This document shows, piece after piece, positions 25,586-34,308 of a stretch of 64,000 bases of DNA. A program made the position numbers and the translations under genes. How positions within the stretch are numbered: the stretch's first letter is position 1; each line of letters begins with the position of its first letter. Source of the stretch: Hominenteromicrobium mulieris (GTDB lineage: Bacteria; Bacillota; Clostridia; Oscillospirales; Acutalibacteraceae). The notes under the pieces are model-generated. The model worked only from the letters and a program-made list of their open reading frames with translations. It was not told the origin of the DNA and ran no database searches. The DNA lies in contig JAJJOY010000001.1 in NCBI GenBank assembly GCA_021029595.1, forward strand, positions 62,001 to 126,000, in the 5' to 3' direction.

Positions 25586-26224
25586 TTACTCTATCGGGTT
25601 CACGGGATTTTTGCAGAACGAATTCATGCAGCACAAAGCACATTTCGGATTACGCGCTGTACAGACCGCTCTGCCGTGTAAAACGGTACGGTGACAAAAG
25701 TCGTTGCTTTCCTCCGGCGGCAAGACCGCGCGCAGGTCTTTTTCAACTTTGAGCGGTACGTTGCTTTCGGTCAGACCGAGTCGTCCCGTGATACGGATGC
25801 AGTGCGTATCCGTCACAACGGCAGGTTTTTTGTAAATGTCGCCCACAACGAGATTTGCGGTTTTGCGTCCCACACCGGGCAGCTTTGTCAGCTCATCCAC
25901 CGTGTCCGGAATCACGCCGTTATACGAATCGCGCAGCACATGGCACATAGCAAAAATATCACGAGCCTTTGTTTTATATAACCCGCAGGAGCGGATGAGC
26001 TCCGCAATTTCTTCCTCGCTGCCCGCGCAGAAGGCTTCCAGCGTAGGGAAGCGAGCAAAAAGCGCCGGTGTAACGAGGTTCACACGGGCATCCGTACACT
26101 GTGCGGAGAGTCGCGTTGCAATAAGTAATTGCAGCGGATCCTGATATTCAAGCGAACATACCGCGCCGGGATATTCTTTTTTCAGCGCTTCCACAGCAAG
26201 AAGCGCACGTTCCTTTTTTGTCAT
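25586..26224 (-). CDS. nth: Endonuclease III (DNA glycosylase/AP lyase)
   Basis: Base-excision repair enzyme for oxidised pyrimidines. The 212-residue product has the helix-hairpin-helix LPGVGRKTAN with catalytic Lys121, the catalytic Asp139 in VTDTHCIR, and a C-terminal 4Fe-4S ligand set C-X6-C-X2-C-X5-C (Cys188, 195, 198, 204). The ATG at 26224 follows CGGAGG. Its promoter is divergent from, and overlaps the -35 box of, the traX-like gene promoter. First gene of a probable three-gene reverse transcript. Confidence 0.96.
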   Translation of the reverse strand: MTKKERALLAVEALKKEYPGAVCSLEYQDPLQLLIATRLSAQCTDARVNLVTPALFARFPTLEAFCAGSEEEIAELIRSCGLYKTKARDIFAMCHVLRDSYNGVIPDTVDELTKLPGVGRKTANLVVGDIYKKPAVVTDTHCIRITGRLGLTESNVPLKVEKDLRAVLPPEESNDFCHRTVLHGRAVCTARNPKCALCCMNSFCKNPVNPIE

Positions 26225-26274
26225 ACAGACCTCCGAAAAAGCGGCGGGCAAGCCCGTCAGAATGCTTTACGTTT

Positions 26275-26303
26275 ATTCTACAACTTTTTCATTCGGTTGA
26301 CAA
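26275..26303 (-). promoter_or_regulatory. Sigma-A promoter of nth
   Basis: Reverse-strand TTGTCA (26298-26303), a 17-base spacer and TAGAAT (26275-26280). The -35 box overlaps the forward -35 box at 26297-26302. Confidence 0.6.
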
Positions 26304-26325
26304 TACCGGAAAAGGGTGGTAAATT
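26297..26325 (+). promoter_or_regulatory. Sigma-A promoter of the traX-like gene
   Basis: TTGACA (26297-26302), a 17-base spacer and TAAATT (26320-26325), about 45 bases before the ATG at 26371. Confidence 0.6.
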
Positions 26326-26370
26326 TATTTTTATTGAAAGACCGACAAATAACCGCAAAGGGGAAAAAGA

Positions 26371-27045
26371 ATGTCTGCGTTTACCTTAAAGCTCATCGCA
26401 CTCGTCACCATGATCATCGACCATGTCGGGGCGATTTTCTTCCCGCAGTTTATCTGGCTGCGCTATATCGGGCGGCTTTCCATGCCGATCTACGCGTTTT
26501 TGCTCGTGCAGGGCTACATGCACACACGCAATTTTAACCGCTACGCATTGCGCATGGGTATTTTTGCTTTGCTCTCCGAAGTGCCGTATGACCTTTTATT
26601 TCAGGGTACATGGCTTGAGTTTCAGCGGCAAAATATCCTGTTCACGTTTTTAACGGCGCTTTTTGTGATGAAACTTTTAGATGCTTCCGCGAAAAGCCGC
26701 AATATTTTCATGTTCATCGGCGCAGTGATCTTGACAATCCTGCCGTATTTCCTGCATTTCAGCTATGGCGTTTACGGTGTTTTAACGGTACTTTGTTTCT
26801 ATTTGTTCCAGAAGTACCGCGGTATTGATGCCGTGGCGTTTGCGGCGCTGACCTACGGGCAATATACGCAGGACGGCAACACGACACAGCTGTATGCCAT
26901 CGCCGCCGCGATCCCCGTGCTGCTCTATAACGGCAAGCGCGGCGCGCTTTCGCTCAAATATTTTTTCTACATCAGCTATCCGGCACATATGTTATTGCTT
27001 TACGCCATCCATTATGTGCTTGCAAATCATCTATTGCCATTTTAA
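26371..27045 (+). CDS. TraX-family integral membrane protein
   Basis: 224-residue polytopic membrane protein with about seven hydrophobic segments. The start LKLIALVTMIIDHVGAIFF and the following RYIGRLSMPIYAFLLVQGYMHTRN are the recognisable TraX (PF05857) signature. On the F plasmid TraX acetylates pilin; chromosomal clostridial copies are not tied to conjugation and probably belong to the wider acyltransferase-like membrane group. There is no conjugation gene near it. AAAGGGGAAAAAG precedes the ATG. The acceptor molecule is unknown. Confidence 0.8.
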   Translation: MSAFTLKLIALVTMIIDHVGAIFFPQFIWLRYIGRLSMPIYAFLLVQGYMHTRNFNRYALRMGIFALLSEVPYDLLFQGTWLEFQRQNILFTFLTALFVMKLLDASAKSRNIFMFIGAVILTILPYFLHFSYGVYGVLTVLCFYLFQKYRGIDAVAFAALTYGQYTQDGNTTQLYAIAAAIPVLLYNGKRGALSLKYFFYISYPAHMLLLYAIHYVLANHLLPF

Positions 27046-27062
27046 ATGGAATAGGGTATAAT
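27034..27062 (+). promoter_or_regulatory. Sigma-A promoter of glyA
   Basis: TTGCCA (27034-27039), a 17-base spacer and TATAAT (27057-27062). The -35 box lies inside the end of the traX-like gene. A small hairpin (CTGCGG/CCGCAG) follows in the leader; no glycine riboswitch is visible. Confidence 0.65.
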
Positions 27063-27124
27063 TTGTGAAGTACTGCGGCACATAAACCGCAGAGCATATT
27101 ATTTTTAGAAGGGAAAGATGAAGT

Positions 27125-28381
27125 ATGTACGGTGATCTTCTGAACACGATCGGTTTTGTTGAAACCGCAGACCCCGAGGTCGGCGAAGCGATGGAGCTGG
27201 AACTCAAACGCCAGCGCCGCAATCTGGAGCTGATTGCTTCCGAAAACATTGTGTCTCCTGCCGTTATGGCTGCGATGGGCACGGTACTCACAAACAAATA
27301 TGCTGAGGGCTACCCGGGTCACCGCTATTACGGCGGCTGTGCAGATGTAGACATTGTGGAAAACATCGCCCGTGAGCGTGCTTGCCGTCTGTTCGGCGCA
27401 GAGCATGCCAATGTGCAGCCGCACTCCGGCGCACAGGCGAACCTTGCCGTATATTTCGCGCTGCTTCAGCCGGGCGATACCGTGCTCGGCATGAACCTTG
27501 CAGAGGGCGGCCATCTGACCCACGGTTCTCCTGTCAACATGTCCGGCGCCTACTATAATTTTGCGGCTTACGGCGTTGACCCCGTTACGCACCGCATCGA
27601 TTACGATAAGCTCATGGAGCAGGCGTGCGAACTTAAACCGAAGCTCATCGTTGCCGGCGCAAGTGCATACCCGCGCGCGATCGATTTTAAGAAATTCCGC
27701 GAGATTGCCGATGCATGCGGCGCGTACCTCATGGTCGATATGGCGCACATTGCGGGTCTTGTTGCGGGCGGCTGCCACATGAACCCGGTGCCGTATGCCG
27801 ATGTCGTCACCACAACAACACACAAAACGCTCCGCGGCCCGCGCGGCGGCATGATCCTCTGCCGTGAGGAGTACGCGAAAAAAATCGACAAAGCCATTTT
27901 CCCGGGCACGCAGGGCGGCCCGCTGATGCACATTATCGCCGCAAAAGCCGTGTGCCTCGGCGAAGCGCTGAAGCCGGAGTTTAAGACCTACGCCGAGCAG
28001 ACCGTAAAAAACGCTAAAGCGCTTGCCGAAGGCCTTACAAAACGCGGCATGAAGCTCGTTTCCGGCGGCACGGACAACCATCTGATGCTGCTCGATCTTT
28101 CCGACGGCGAGCTGACCGGCAAAGAGCTGGAGCGCCGCCTCGACGAAGTGTATATCACCGCAAACAAGAACACGATTCCGAACGAGCAGAGAAGCCCGTT
28201 CGTCACAAGCGGCGTGCGCCTCGGCACACCGGCCGTCACCACGCGCGGCCTGAAGGAAGCCGATATGGACGTCATCGCGGAGTGCATCCACCTGTGCGCG
28301 ACCGACTTTGATAGCAGTGCCGACGCCATCCGGGTAAAGGTCACGGAGCTTTTGAGCAAATATCCGCTTTATAACGACTAA
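27125..28381 (+). CDS. glyA: Serine hydroxymethyltransferase
   Basis: PLP enzyme converting serine and tetrahydrofolate to glycine and 5,10-methylene-tetrahydrofolate, the main one-carbon source. The 418-residue length is standard. [16 protein letters not shown] contains the Schiff-base Lys234, [16 protein letters not shown] is the conserved N-terminal block, and [13 protein letters not shown] contains the PLP-binding Asp. AGAAGGG lies upstream. rarA starts 12 bases after its stop. Confidence 0.97.
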   Translation: MYGDLLNTIGFVETADPEVGEAMELELKRQRRNLELIASENIVSPAVMAAMGTVLTNKYAEGYPGHRYYGGCADVDIVENIARERACRLFGAEHANVQPHSGAQANLAVYFALLQPGDTVLGMNLAEGGHLTHGSPVNMSGAYYNFAAYGVDPVTHRIDYDKLMEQACELKPKLIVAGASAYPRAIDFKKFREIADACGAYLMVDMAHIAGLVAGGCHMNPVPYADVVTTTTHKTLRGPRGGMILCREEYAKKIDKAIFPGTQGGPLMHIIAAKAVCLGEALKPEFKTYAEQTVKNAKALAEGLTKRGMKLVSGGTDNHLMLLDLSDGELTGKELERRLDEVYITANKNTIPNEQRSPFVTSGVRLGTPAVTTRGLKEADMDVIAECIHLCATDFDSSADAIRVKVTELLSKYPLYND

Positions 28382-28393
28382 AAGGAGAACACG

Positions 28394-29665
28394 ATGAACG
28401 CACCGCTTGCAGACCGCATTCGTCCGAAAACGCTCGATGATGTGGTAGGACAACAGCATATTCTCGGCCCTAATAAGGTACTGCGGCGCATCATCGAATC
28501 CGGCACCATCCCGAATATGGTGTTTTACGGGCCGTCCGGCGTAGGGAAAACTACCGTGGCGTCCATCATTGCAAAGCAAAGCCACATGCACCTGTGCAAG
28601 TTAAACGGCACCACGGCCTCCACCGCCGATATTCGCGACGTGGTGGCGCAGGTAAACACGCTGCAAGCGGTAAACGGCGTTTTGCTGTACCTTGATGAGA
28701 TCCAGTATTTCAACAAAAAGCAGCAGCAAACGCTCTTGGAGTTCATCGAAAACGGCAGCATCACGCTGATCGCTTCCACAACGGAAAACCCCTATTTTTA
28801 CGTATATAACGCCATTTTGAGCCGCTCCACGGTGTTTGAGTTCAAGCCCGTGGAAAAAGAGGAGGTCGCCCGCGCCGTAGACCGCGCATTCCGCATTTTG
28901 TCGGAAGACCGCGGCGAAGAAATCCGGCTCGAAGACGGCGTGACCTCGTATATCGCTTCTGCTTGCGGCGGCGATGTACGCAAAGCAATGAACGCGGCAG
29001 AGCTTTGCACGGCTGCCGTACGAAGCGAGGACGAGCCGCGCATCACCATGGAACTTGCAGAGCAGCTTACACAGCGCAGTGCCATGCGGTATGACCGAGA
29101 CAGCGACGCGCATTACGATATTCTTTCGGCGTTTCAAAAATCCATGCGCGGCTCCGACCCCGACGCGGCGCTGCATTATCTCGCACGGCTTTTGGAAGCG
29201 GGCGATCTCGCCTCTGCATGCCGCCGCTTGATGGTGTGCGCCTGCGAAGACGTGGGCCTTGCGTGGCCGCAGATCATCCCCATCGTGAAAGCGGCCGTAG
29301 ACGCCGCCACGATGGTCGGTTTGCCGGAAGCGCGCATCCCGCTTGCGGATGCCGTCATTTTAACGGCGACGGCGCCGAAATCGAACAGCGGTGAATCTGC
29401 CATAGATGCCGCCATGCGCGACGTGAAGGCCGGCAAACTCGGTGTGATCCCGCGCACGCTGCAAAACGTGCATTATGACGGTTCAGATGTCGCTAAGAAA
29501 GGCCAGTTTTACCGCTATCCGCACGATTACCCGGATCATTGGCTCGACCAGCAGTATCTTCCGGATGCCTTGCTCGGCGCTTCGTACTATCACTACGGAG
29601 ACAACAAAAACGAGCAGGCGTTTAAAGCGTATTGGGAAAACATAAAACGAAAGCACAGCTCATAA
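28394..29665 (+). CDS. rarA: RarA/MgsA-type AAA+ replication-recombination ATPase
   Basis: 423-residue clamp-loader-like ATPase acting at stalled replication forks. Features are MNAPLADRIRPKTLDDVVGQ, Walker A GPSGVGKTT (46-54), Walker B LLYLDEIQYF (about 97-106), sensor 1 IASTTENPYF and the C-terminal MgsA domain (GLPEARIPLADAVI to the YRYPHDYPDHWLDQQYLP motif typical of the family). AAAGGAG precedes the ATG, and it is co-transcribed with glyA by spacing. Confidence 0.95.
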   Translation: MNAPLADRIRPKTLDDVVGQQHILGPNKVLRRIIESGTIPNMVFYGPSGVGKTTVASIIAKQSHMHLCKLNGTTASTADIRDVVAQVNTLQAVNGVLLYLDEIQYFNKKQQQTLLEFIENGSITLIASTTENPYFYVYNAILSRSTVFEFKPVEKEEVARAVDRAFRILSEDRGEEIRLEDGVTSYIASACGGDVRKAMNAAELCTAAVRSEDEPRITMELAEQLTQRSAMRYDRDSDAHYDILSAFQKSMRGSDPDAALHYLARLLEAGDLASACRRLMVCACEDVGLAWPQIIPIVKAAVDAATMVGLPEARIPLADAVILTATAPKSNSGESAIDAAMRDVKAGKLGVIPRTLQNVHYDGSDVAKKGQFYRYPHDYPDHWLDQQYLPDALLGASYYHYGDNKNEQAFKAYWENIKRKHSS

Positions 29666-29699
29666 ACTCTATTAACATAACGGAAGGAAGTGCACCGCC

Positions 29700-30362
29700 A
29701 TGAACCCGGCAGTCCTTAAAAATCTGTCATACGGCATGTACGTCATCGGCACAAAATATAACGGCCGCCCGAACGCCTGTGTGGCAAACTCGGTCATCCA
29801 AATTTCCAGCAGCGACCCCGAAAAAGTGCTCATTGCGCTGACAAAAGATACGCACAGCTGCACCGCAATCCGCGAAAACGGCATTTTTACCATTTCTGTA
29901 CTCTCCACAGATACACCTGCCAGCGTCATCGGCGCACTCGGTCTTGTCAGCGGTAAAAATGCAGACAAGCTGAAAAACATCCGCCACAAGGTGCTCATTG
30001 AAGGCGTGCCCGTCGTAAAGGAGAATACCTGCTGCTGGTTTTTATGCAAGGTCATCTCCGGCATGGACGTAGGGCAGGAGATGGTCTTCGCCGCCGAGAT
30101 CATAGCGGGCAGCGACAGCGCCATCGGCACGCCGATGACGTATGATTTCTACCGCAGTGAAATGCACGGTCTGTCGCCGGTCGGCTCGCCGACCTATGTG
30201 CCGCCGGAAAGCACGTTTGATAAGAGCAGCGGTGAAAGCTTTGTCTGCTCCGTGTGCGGCTATGTGTACAGCGACCCGAACTTCAGCTTTGAAGAACTGC
30301 CGGACAACTGGGTGTGCCCGGTCTGCAAAATGCCGAAAAAGGCATTCGTGCGCAGAAATTAA
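29700..30362 (+). CDS. Flavin reductase-rubredoxin fusion protein
   Basis: 220-residue redox protein. Residues about 1-165 form a flavin-reductase-like FMN-binding domain ([37 protein letters not shown]). Residues about 180-220 form a rubredoxin-like iron site with Cys183, Cys186, Cys206 and Cys209 (CSVCGYVY and NWVCPVCK). The arrangement is that of high-molecular-weight rubredoxin (Hrb) of Moorella, which carries electrons to flavodiiron oxygen or NO reductases. The loop between the two CxxC pairs is shorter than in classical rubredoxins. AAGGAAG lies upstream of the ATG. No flavodiiron gene is adjacent, so a partner must be elsewhere. Confidence 0.88.
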   Translation: MNPAVLKNLSYGMYVIGTKYNGRPNACVANSVIQISSSDPEKVLIALTKDTHSCTAIRENGIFTISVLSTDTPASVIGALGLVSGKNADKLKNIRHKVLIEGVPVVKENTCCWFLCKVISGMDVGQEMVFAAEIIAGSDSAIGTPMTYDFYRSEMHGLSPVGSPTYVPPESTFDKSSGESFVCSVCGYVYSDPNFSFEELPDNWVCPVCKMPKKAFVRRN

Positions 30363-30397
30363 ATAGCTTTTTCCATACTACGAATGAAAGGATTTTT

Positions 30398-30424
30398 CGA
30401 TAGACTGCGCATCGCGCGCTATCG
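30398..30424 (+). other. Hairpin before the glycosyltransferase start
   Basis: CGATAG (30398-30403) pairs with CTATCG (30419-30424) with GCGC/GCGC inside. It ends just before the weak GGAA ribosome site of the gene at 30439 and has no T tail, so it is not a normal terminator. Confidence 0.4.
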
Positions 30425-30438
30425 GAACCAAAAGACTC

Positions 30439-31611
30439 ATGCAGAAAAATTCTCCGCTTCACGTTTTGGTCATTCCCACATGGTACCCAAACGGTGAGGA
30501 TAAACTGATCGGCGTTTACCACAAGCTGTTCTGCACGGCACTTGCGGAATACGGCGTAAAAACCAACATGCTCTATGTAGACCGACAGGGGCTGTCTTCA
30601 CTGCCGAAGTACCCCACGATGCAGAAGCTCTACGAAGAATCGAACACCGGCTATGTGACATACTGCCGCCGTATGCTGGACATCTCCAAATTCAGCGCAG
30701 ACGCACAGCTCAACGCTTACTGCCGCACCGTTGAAAAGCTTTACAAAGCCTACGTGAAGAAGCACGGCAAGCCGGACATTCTGCACGCACATGTCACCGT
30801 GCCCGCCGGATACGCCGCTGCAAAGCTCGGCGAAAAATATCATATTCCGGTCGTCATCACGGAGCACTCCTCATATTTTGAGCGCTTCTTTGAGGGTAGC
30901 ACCGCAAAATACGGACTCTATGCTGCACGGCACAGCGTGATGACCTGCGTCAGCGGCTATATGACGGACATTTTAAAAGAAAAGCACAATATACCTGCCG
31001 AAGTTCTGCCGAACATCGTCAACACCAAGGCATTTTGCGGCGCAAAAAAAACGAAAGACCCGGCACATTTTCGCTTGACGACGGTTTCCGCACTGCGCCC
31101 CGGCAAATGCGTGGAAAACGCTTTGCAGGCCTTGAAGCTCTTGCGGGAGCAACACCCGGAAAAATCGTTTTTGTATACGATTGTCGGCGACGGGCAGGAG
31201 GAAGCGTTTTATAAAAAGACCGCATCTGAGCTCGGGCTGAACGACATTGTATCCTTTGCCGGGCGCAAGACCGAAAGTGAGATTGCGGAGATTTTAAGCC
31301 AGACCGACGCCCTTTTGATGGCTTCGGATATTGAGACGTTCGGCATTCCTGCCGTGGAAGCACTCGCGGCCGGCGTGCCGGTGATTTCTACACGGTGCAA
31401 AGGCCCGGAGAGCTTTTTGAATGATGACTGCGCCGAGTTCTGCAATGTGCATGACCCGAAAGATATGGAAGATGCAATTTTGCGCATGGCTGCACGGTCG
31501 GACACACTGGATGAAGCCAAAATTCGTGCTGCGGCAAAGCCGTTTGACAGCGTCGCCGTTGCCGAACACGCCGTACAAATTTACCGTGAAGCGCTCGAAA
31601 ACACAAAATAA
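30439..31611 (+). CDS. Family 4 glycosyltransferase
   Basis: 390-residue GT-B enzyme. The N-domain starts HVLVIPTWYPNGEDKLIGVYHKLF, similar to teichuronic-acid and capsule glycosyltransferases. The C-domain has the sugar-nucleotide site in ALLMASDIETFGIPAVEALAAGVPVISTRCKGPESFL (the ExxE-type E...E motif of GT4). It should transfer a nucleotide-activated hexose to a lipid-linked or surface glycan. The ribosome site is weak (GGAA), just after a hairpin. It stands apart from the large polysaccharide operon at 34.3 kb; donor and acceptor are unknown. Confidence 0.85.
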   Translation: MQKNSPLHVLVIPTWYPNGEDKLIGVYHKLFCTALAEYGVKTNMLYVDRQGLSSLPKYPTMQKLYEESNTGYVTYCRRMLDISKFSADAQLNAYCRTVEKLYKAYVKKHGKPDILHAHVTVPAGYAAAKLGEKYHIPVVITEHSSYFERFFEGSTAKYGLYAARHSVMTCVSGYMTDILKEKHNIPAEVLPNIVNTKAFCGAKKTKDPAHFRLTTVSALRPGKCVENALQALKLLREQHPEKSFLYTIVGDGQEEAFYKKTASELGLNDIVSFAGRKTESEIAEILSQTDALLMASDIETFGIPAVEALAAGVPVISTRCKGPESFLNDDCAEFCNVHDPKDMEDAILRMAARSDTLDEAKIRAAAKPFDSVAVAEHAVQIYREALENTK

Positions 31612-31621
31612 ACAAAAATAG

Positions 31622-31657
31622 GGGAGCCTGCGTTTCAAAACGTACAGGCTCCCTTTT
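31622..31657. terminator. Bidirectional terminator
   Basis: Nine-pair perfect stem (31622-31630 with 31645-31653) with a small inner hairpin, TTTT to the right and an A-rich stretch to the left, between convergent genes. Confidence 0.8.
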
Positions 31658-31659
31658 CT

Positions 31660-31959
31660 TTAGGAAAGACCGCGCAGGCCGGTGCTTGGGAGGTCACCTA
31701 AATTGTTGCTCTCCTTGCCGTCCGGTATACTGCGCAGATATTCACTGCCGTTGCGGCTCGCAATCGCCACGCCGCGGATGCCGCCCTGCTTTGCAAGCGC
31801 CACGCCGTCCGCCTTGGAAAGCACCGTGCCATCCGAAAGCTGGTAGCCGGAGATCTTGCCGTTCGTGCGGATCAGCTTCATGATGGTCTTCGCATCCTTG
31901 TTCGGTACAGGGTTCATAATGTTGATATTGGCAGGCAGGTTGCCGATCCTCTGAGACAT
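31660..31959 (-). CDS. Small DUF3892-like protein
   Basis: 99-residue protein starting MSQRIGNLPANINIMNPVPN. The central KTIMKLIRTNGKISGYQLSDGTVLSKADGVALAKQGGIRGVAIA and the ending GSEYLRSIPDGKESNNLGDLP resemble DUF3892, a domain of unknown function in Firmicutes; it may be a small beta-rich fold. The start at 31959 is preferred because AAAGGAA lies upstream and the longer reading is low-complexity. Transcribed alone, convergent with the GT4 gene. No function can be stated. Confidence 0.7.
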   Translation of the reverse strand: MSQRIGNLPANINIMNPVPNKDAKTIMKLIRTNGKISGYQLSDGTVLSKADGVALAKQGGIRGVAIASRNGSEYLRSIPDGKESNNLGDLPSTGLRGLS

Positions 31960-32135
31960 AAAACGATGTTCCTTTCCGTTTGTAGTTTTGTTTTGTTCTT
32001 TCCGTTTTTCCGGCGCAGCCAAAAGCTGTACGTACCGATTAAGGCTTTTATAAGCGCCGCTGTGCCTATTGTCTCTCCACATACGGTGAATATGCAAAAA
32101 GCACGAAAAAACGGGCGAAATTTTGGCGTGGAGCG

Positions 32136-32164
32136 TTGCAAAGGCCACCGAAATGCGCTATAAT
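32136..32164 (+). promoter_or_regulatory. Sigma-A promoter of the transketolase operon
   Basis: TTGCAA (32136-32141), a 17-base spacer and a perfect TATAAT (32159-32164). The 65-base leader can fold GTTTTTA (32189-32195) against TAAAAAC (32218-32224) immediately before the AGGAGG ribosome site. Confidence 0.65.
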
Positions 32165-32237
32165 AAGACCATAATGACTCGCGCTGCGGTTTTTACGGGA
32201 TTGCCCGTGCCGGGCGCTAAAAACACAGGAGGCTTCC

Positions 32238-33083
32238 ATGAATTCATGCGATAAGCAGCAGCTTAAAATCACGGCTGCCAAAGTCAGACTTGGAATCATC
32301 GAAGGCGTTTACAACGCCAAATCCGGCCATCCGGGCGGTTCCCTTTCCGCTGCGGATATTTTCACCTATCTCTATTTCAAAGAACTGCACATTGACCCGC
32401 AGAACCCGAAGGATCCGGACAGAGACCGTTTTGTCCTTTCTAAGGGTCACTGCGCACCGGGTCTTTACGCTGCACTGGCACAGCGCGGCTATTTCTCTGT
32501 GGATGAGCTGAAAAAGCTCCGCCACATCGGCGCTATGCTGCAGGGTCACCCGGATATGAAGGGCATCCCCGGCATCGATATGAGCTCTGGCTCTCTCGGC
32601 CAGGGCGTTTCCGCTGCGGCAGGCATGGCGCTTGCCGGCAAGATTGATAACAAAGACTACCGTGTTTACTCTCTGCTCGGCGATGGCGAGATTGAAGAGG
32701 GTCAGGTTTGGGAAGCTGCTATGTTTGCATCCCATAACAATCTCGATAACCTCTGCCTGATTGTCGACTTCAACGGCCTGCAGATCGACGGCCCGGTCAG
32801 CGAAGTTGCCGGCCCGGAACCGATCGACAAGAAGTTCGAGGCTTTCGGCTTTGACGTACAGACCATCGACGGACACGATTTCGACGCCATCGAAGCAGCT
32901 TTTGCACATGCAAAGACCGTTAAGGGCAAGCCGAGCGTCATCATTGCCAAGACCGTAAAGGGTAAGGGCGTTTCCTACATGGAAAATCAGGTCGGCTGGC
33001 ACGGTACCGCGCCGAACAAGGAACAGTATGAGACCGCTATGCAGGAGCTCACCGCTGCACTGCATGAACTGGAGGGCTGCTGA
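32238..33083 (+). CDS. Transketolase, N-terminal (TPP-binding) subunit
   Basis: Half of a split transketolase, moving two-carbon ketol units between pentose-phosphate sugars. The 281 residues carry the thiamine-diphosphate motif GDGEIEEGQVWEAAMFASHNNLDNLCLIVDFN (GDG...N type), and GHPGGSLSAADI and SKGHCAPGLYAAL near the start. AGGAGG lies 4 bases before the ATG region. Its stop is one base from the start of the second half, so the two chains are made together and form one enzyme. Split forms are common in archaea and many Firmicutes. Confidence 0.95.
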   Translation: MNSCDKQQLKITAAKVRLGIIEGVYNAKSGHPGGSLSAADIFTYLYFKELHIDPQNPKDPDRDRFVLSKGHCAPGLYAALAQRGYFSVDELKKLRHIGAMLQGHPDMKGIPGIDMSSGSLGQGVSAAAGMALAGKIDNKDYRVYSLLGDGEIEEGQVWEAAMFASHNNLDNLCLIVDFNGLQIDGPVSEVAGPEPIDKKFEAFGFDVQTIDGHDFDAIEAAFAHAKTVKGKPSVIIAKTVKGKGVSYMENQVGWHGTAPNKEQYETAMQELTAALHELEGC

Positions 33084-33084
33084 T

Positions 33085-34029
33085 ATGGCTGAAATGGTTA
33101 AAAAGGCAACAAGAGAAAGCTTTGGCGAGACCGTTACCGCGCTCGCCGCTGAATACCCGGAGATCGTCGTTCTGGATGCAGACCTTGCTGCTGCCACCAA
33201 GACGGGCATCTTCAAAAAAGCATACCCGGAGCGTTTCTTTGACTGCGGCATCGCAGAGTGCAACATGGTCGGCGTTGCTGCCGGTCTGGCCACCTGCGGT
33301 AAAATTCCGTTTGCGGCGTCCTTTGCCATGTTTTCCGCAGGCAGAGCGTTTGAGCAGGTCCGCAACTCCGTCGGTTATCCGAAGCTGAATGTCAAGATCG
33401 TCGGCTCCCACGCCGGCATCTCTGTCGGTGAAGACGGCGCTACACATCAGTGCTGCGAGGACATCGCGCTCATGCGCACCATCCCGGGCATGGTCATTCT
33501 GAACCCCTGCGATCATTACGAAATGCAGGCCGCGGTTCGCGCTGCTGTTGAGCACAAGGGCCCGTGCTATATCCGCCTCGGCCGTCTGGCTGTGGAAAGC
33601 ATCAACAACAACGATGATTATAAGTTCGAGCTTGGCAAGGGCATCACGCTGCGCGAGGGCACGGACATCACCGTTGTTGCGACCGGTCTCATGGTACAGG
33701 AAGCCGTTAAGGCTGCCGATGCACTGAAAGAAGAAGGCATCAGCGTTGAAGTCATCAATATCCATACCATCAAGCCGCTCGATGAAGAGCTTGTTATTGC
33801 TTCCGCAAAGAAGACCGGCCGTGTCATCACGGTTGAAGAGCACAACATCATCGGCGGTCTCGGCGAAGCGGTCTCCACCGCACTTTCCGAGCATTGCCCG
33901 ACGCCTGTCACGCGCATCGGTGTCAACGATGTGTACGGCCACTCCGGCCCGGCTGTGGATCTGCTGAAGGAATTCGGCCTTTCTGCAGAGCACATTGCAG
34001 AGGTCATCAGAGAAAAGCTCGCAAAGTAA
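33085..34029 (+). CDS. Transketolase, C-terminal (pyrimidine-binding) subunit
   Basis: 314-residue second half of the split transketolase. It contains the pyrimidine-binding domain (DADLAAATKTGIFKKAYPERFFDCGIAECNMVGVAAGLA, with the Glu that activates TPP) and the C-terminal transketolase domain (TVEEHNIIGGLGEAV). The ATG at 33085 follows the first gene's stop with one base between; an upstream in-frame extension within that gene is not credible. A terminator follows at 34075. Confidence 0.95.
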   Translation: MAEMVKKATRESFGETVTALAAEYPEIVVLDADLAAATKTGIFKKAYPERFFDCGIAECNMVGVAAGLATCGKIPFAASFAMFSAGRAFEQVRNSVGYPKLNVKIVGSHAGISVGEDGATHQCCEDIALMRTIPGMVILNPCDHYEMQAAVRAAVEHKGPCYIRLGRLAVESINNNDDYKFELGKGITLREGTDITVVATGLMVQEAVKAADALKEEGISVEVINIHTIKPLDEELVIASAKKTGRVITVEEHNIIGGLGEAVSTALSEHCPTPVTRIGVNDVYGHSGPAVDLLKEFGLSAEHIAEVIREKLAK

Positions 34030-34074
34030 GCTTTTCCGCAGGCTTCCGCTTTAAAACCGCATAAAAGGAATTTT

Positions 34075-34131
34075 GCTCCCTTTACAGGAACTGTGTGCAT
34101 CCGCACGGTTTCCCGTAAAGGGAGCTTTTTT
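34075..34131 (+). terminator. Terminator after the transketolase genes
   Basis: Eleven-pair perfect outer stem (34075-34085 with 34115-34125), a further imperfect inner stem, and T at 34126-34131. Confidence 0.9.
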
Positions 34132-34308
34132 ATATTCAAAGCCCCCGCAGTAATAGTAAAACGTCTTCGCTTGACGGACACAAAGAAAAAACAAAAATAA
34201 ATGTCTGCTTTCACAAAGAATTCGACCGCTTTCTTTTTTCTCGCATTGTACAATAACGGTATCAGCACCGGTACAGATACATTTCATCTTGCTATACGGA
34301 GGTTTAGA

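Noticed and set aside
26972..28591. 539-codon reverse open frame over glyA
   Set aside because: Codon bias of glyA leaves the opposite strand open; the forward product is an unmistakable serine hydroxymethyltransferase.
32238..34029. Two transketolase genes as a frameshifted single gene
   Set aside because: Each half has its own clear start and the split form is normal in many Firmicutes.
34170..34254. Promoter of the polysaccharide operon (TTGACG at about 34177 and TACAAT at 34249)
   Set aside because: The two boxes are too far apart to work together and neither has a good partner.
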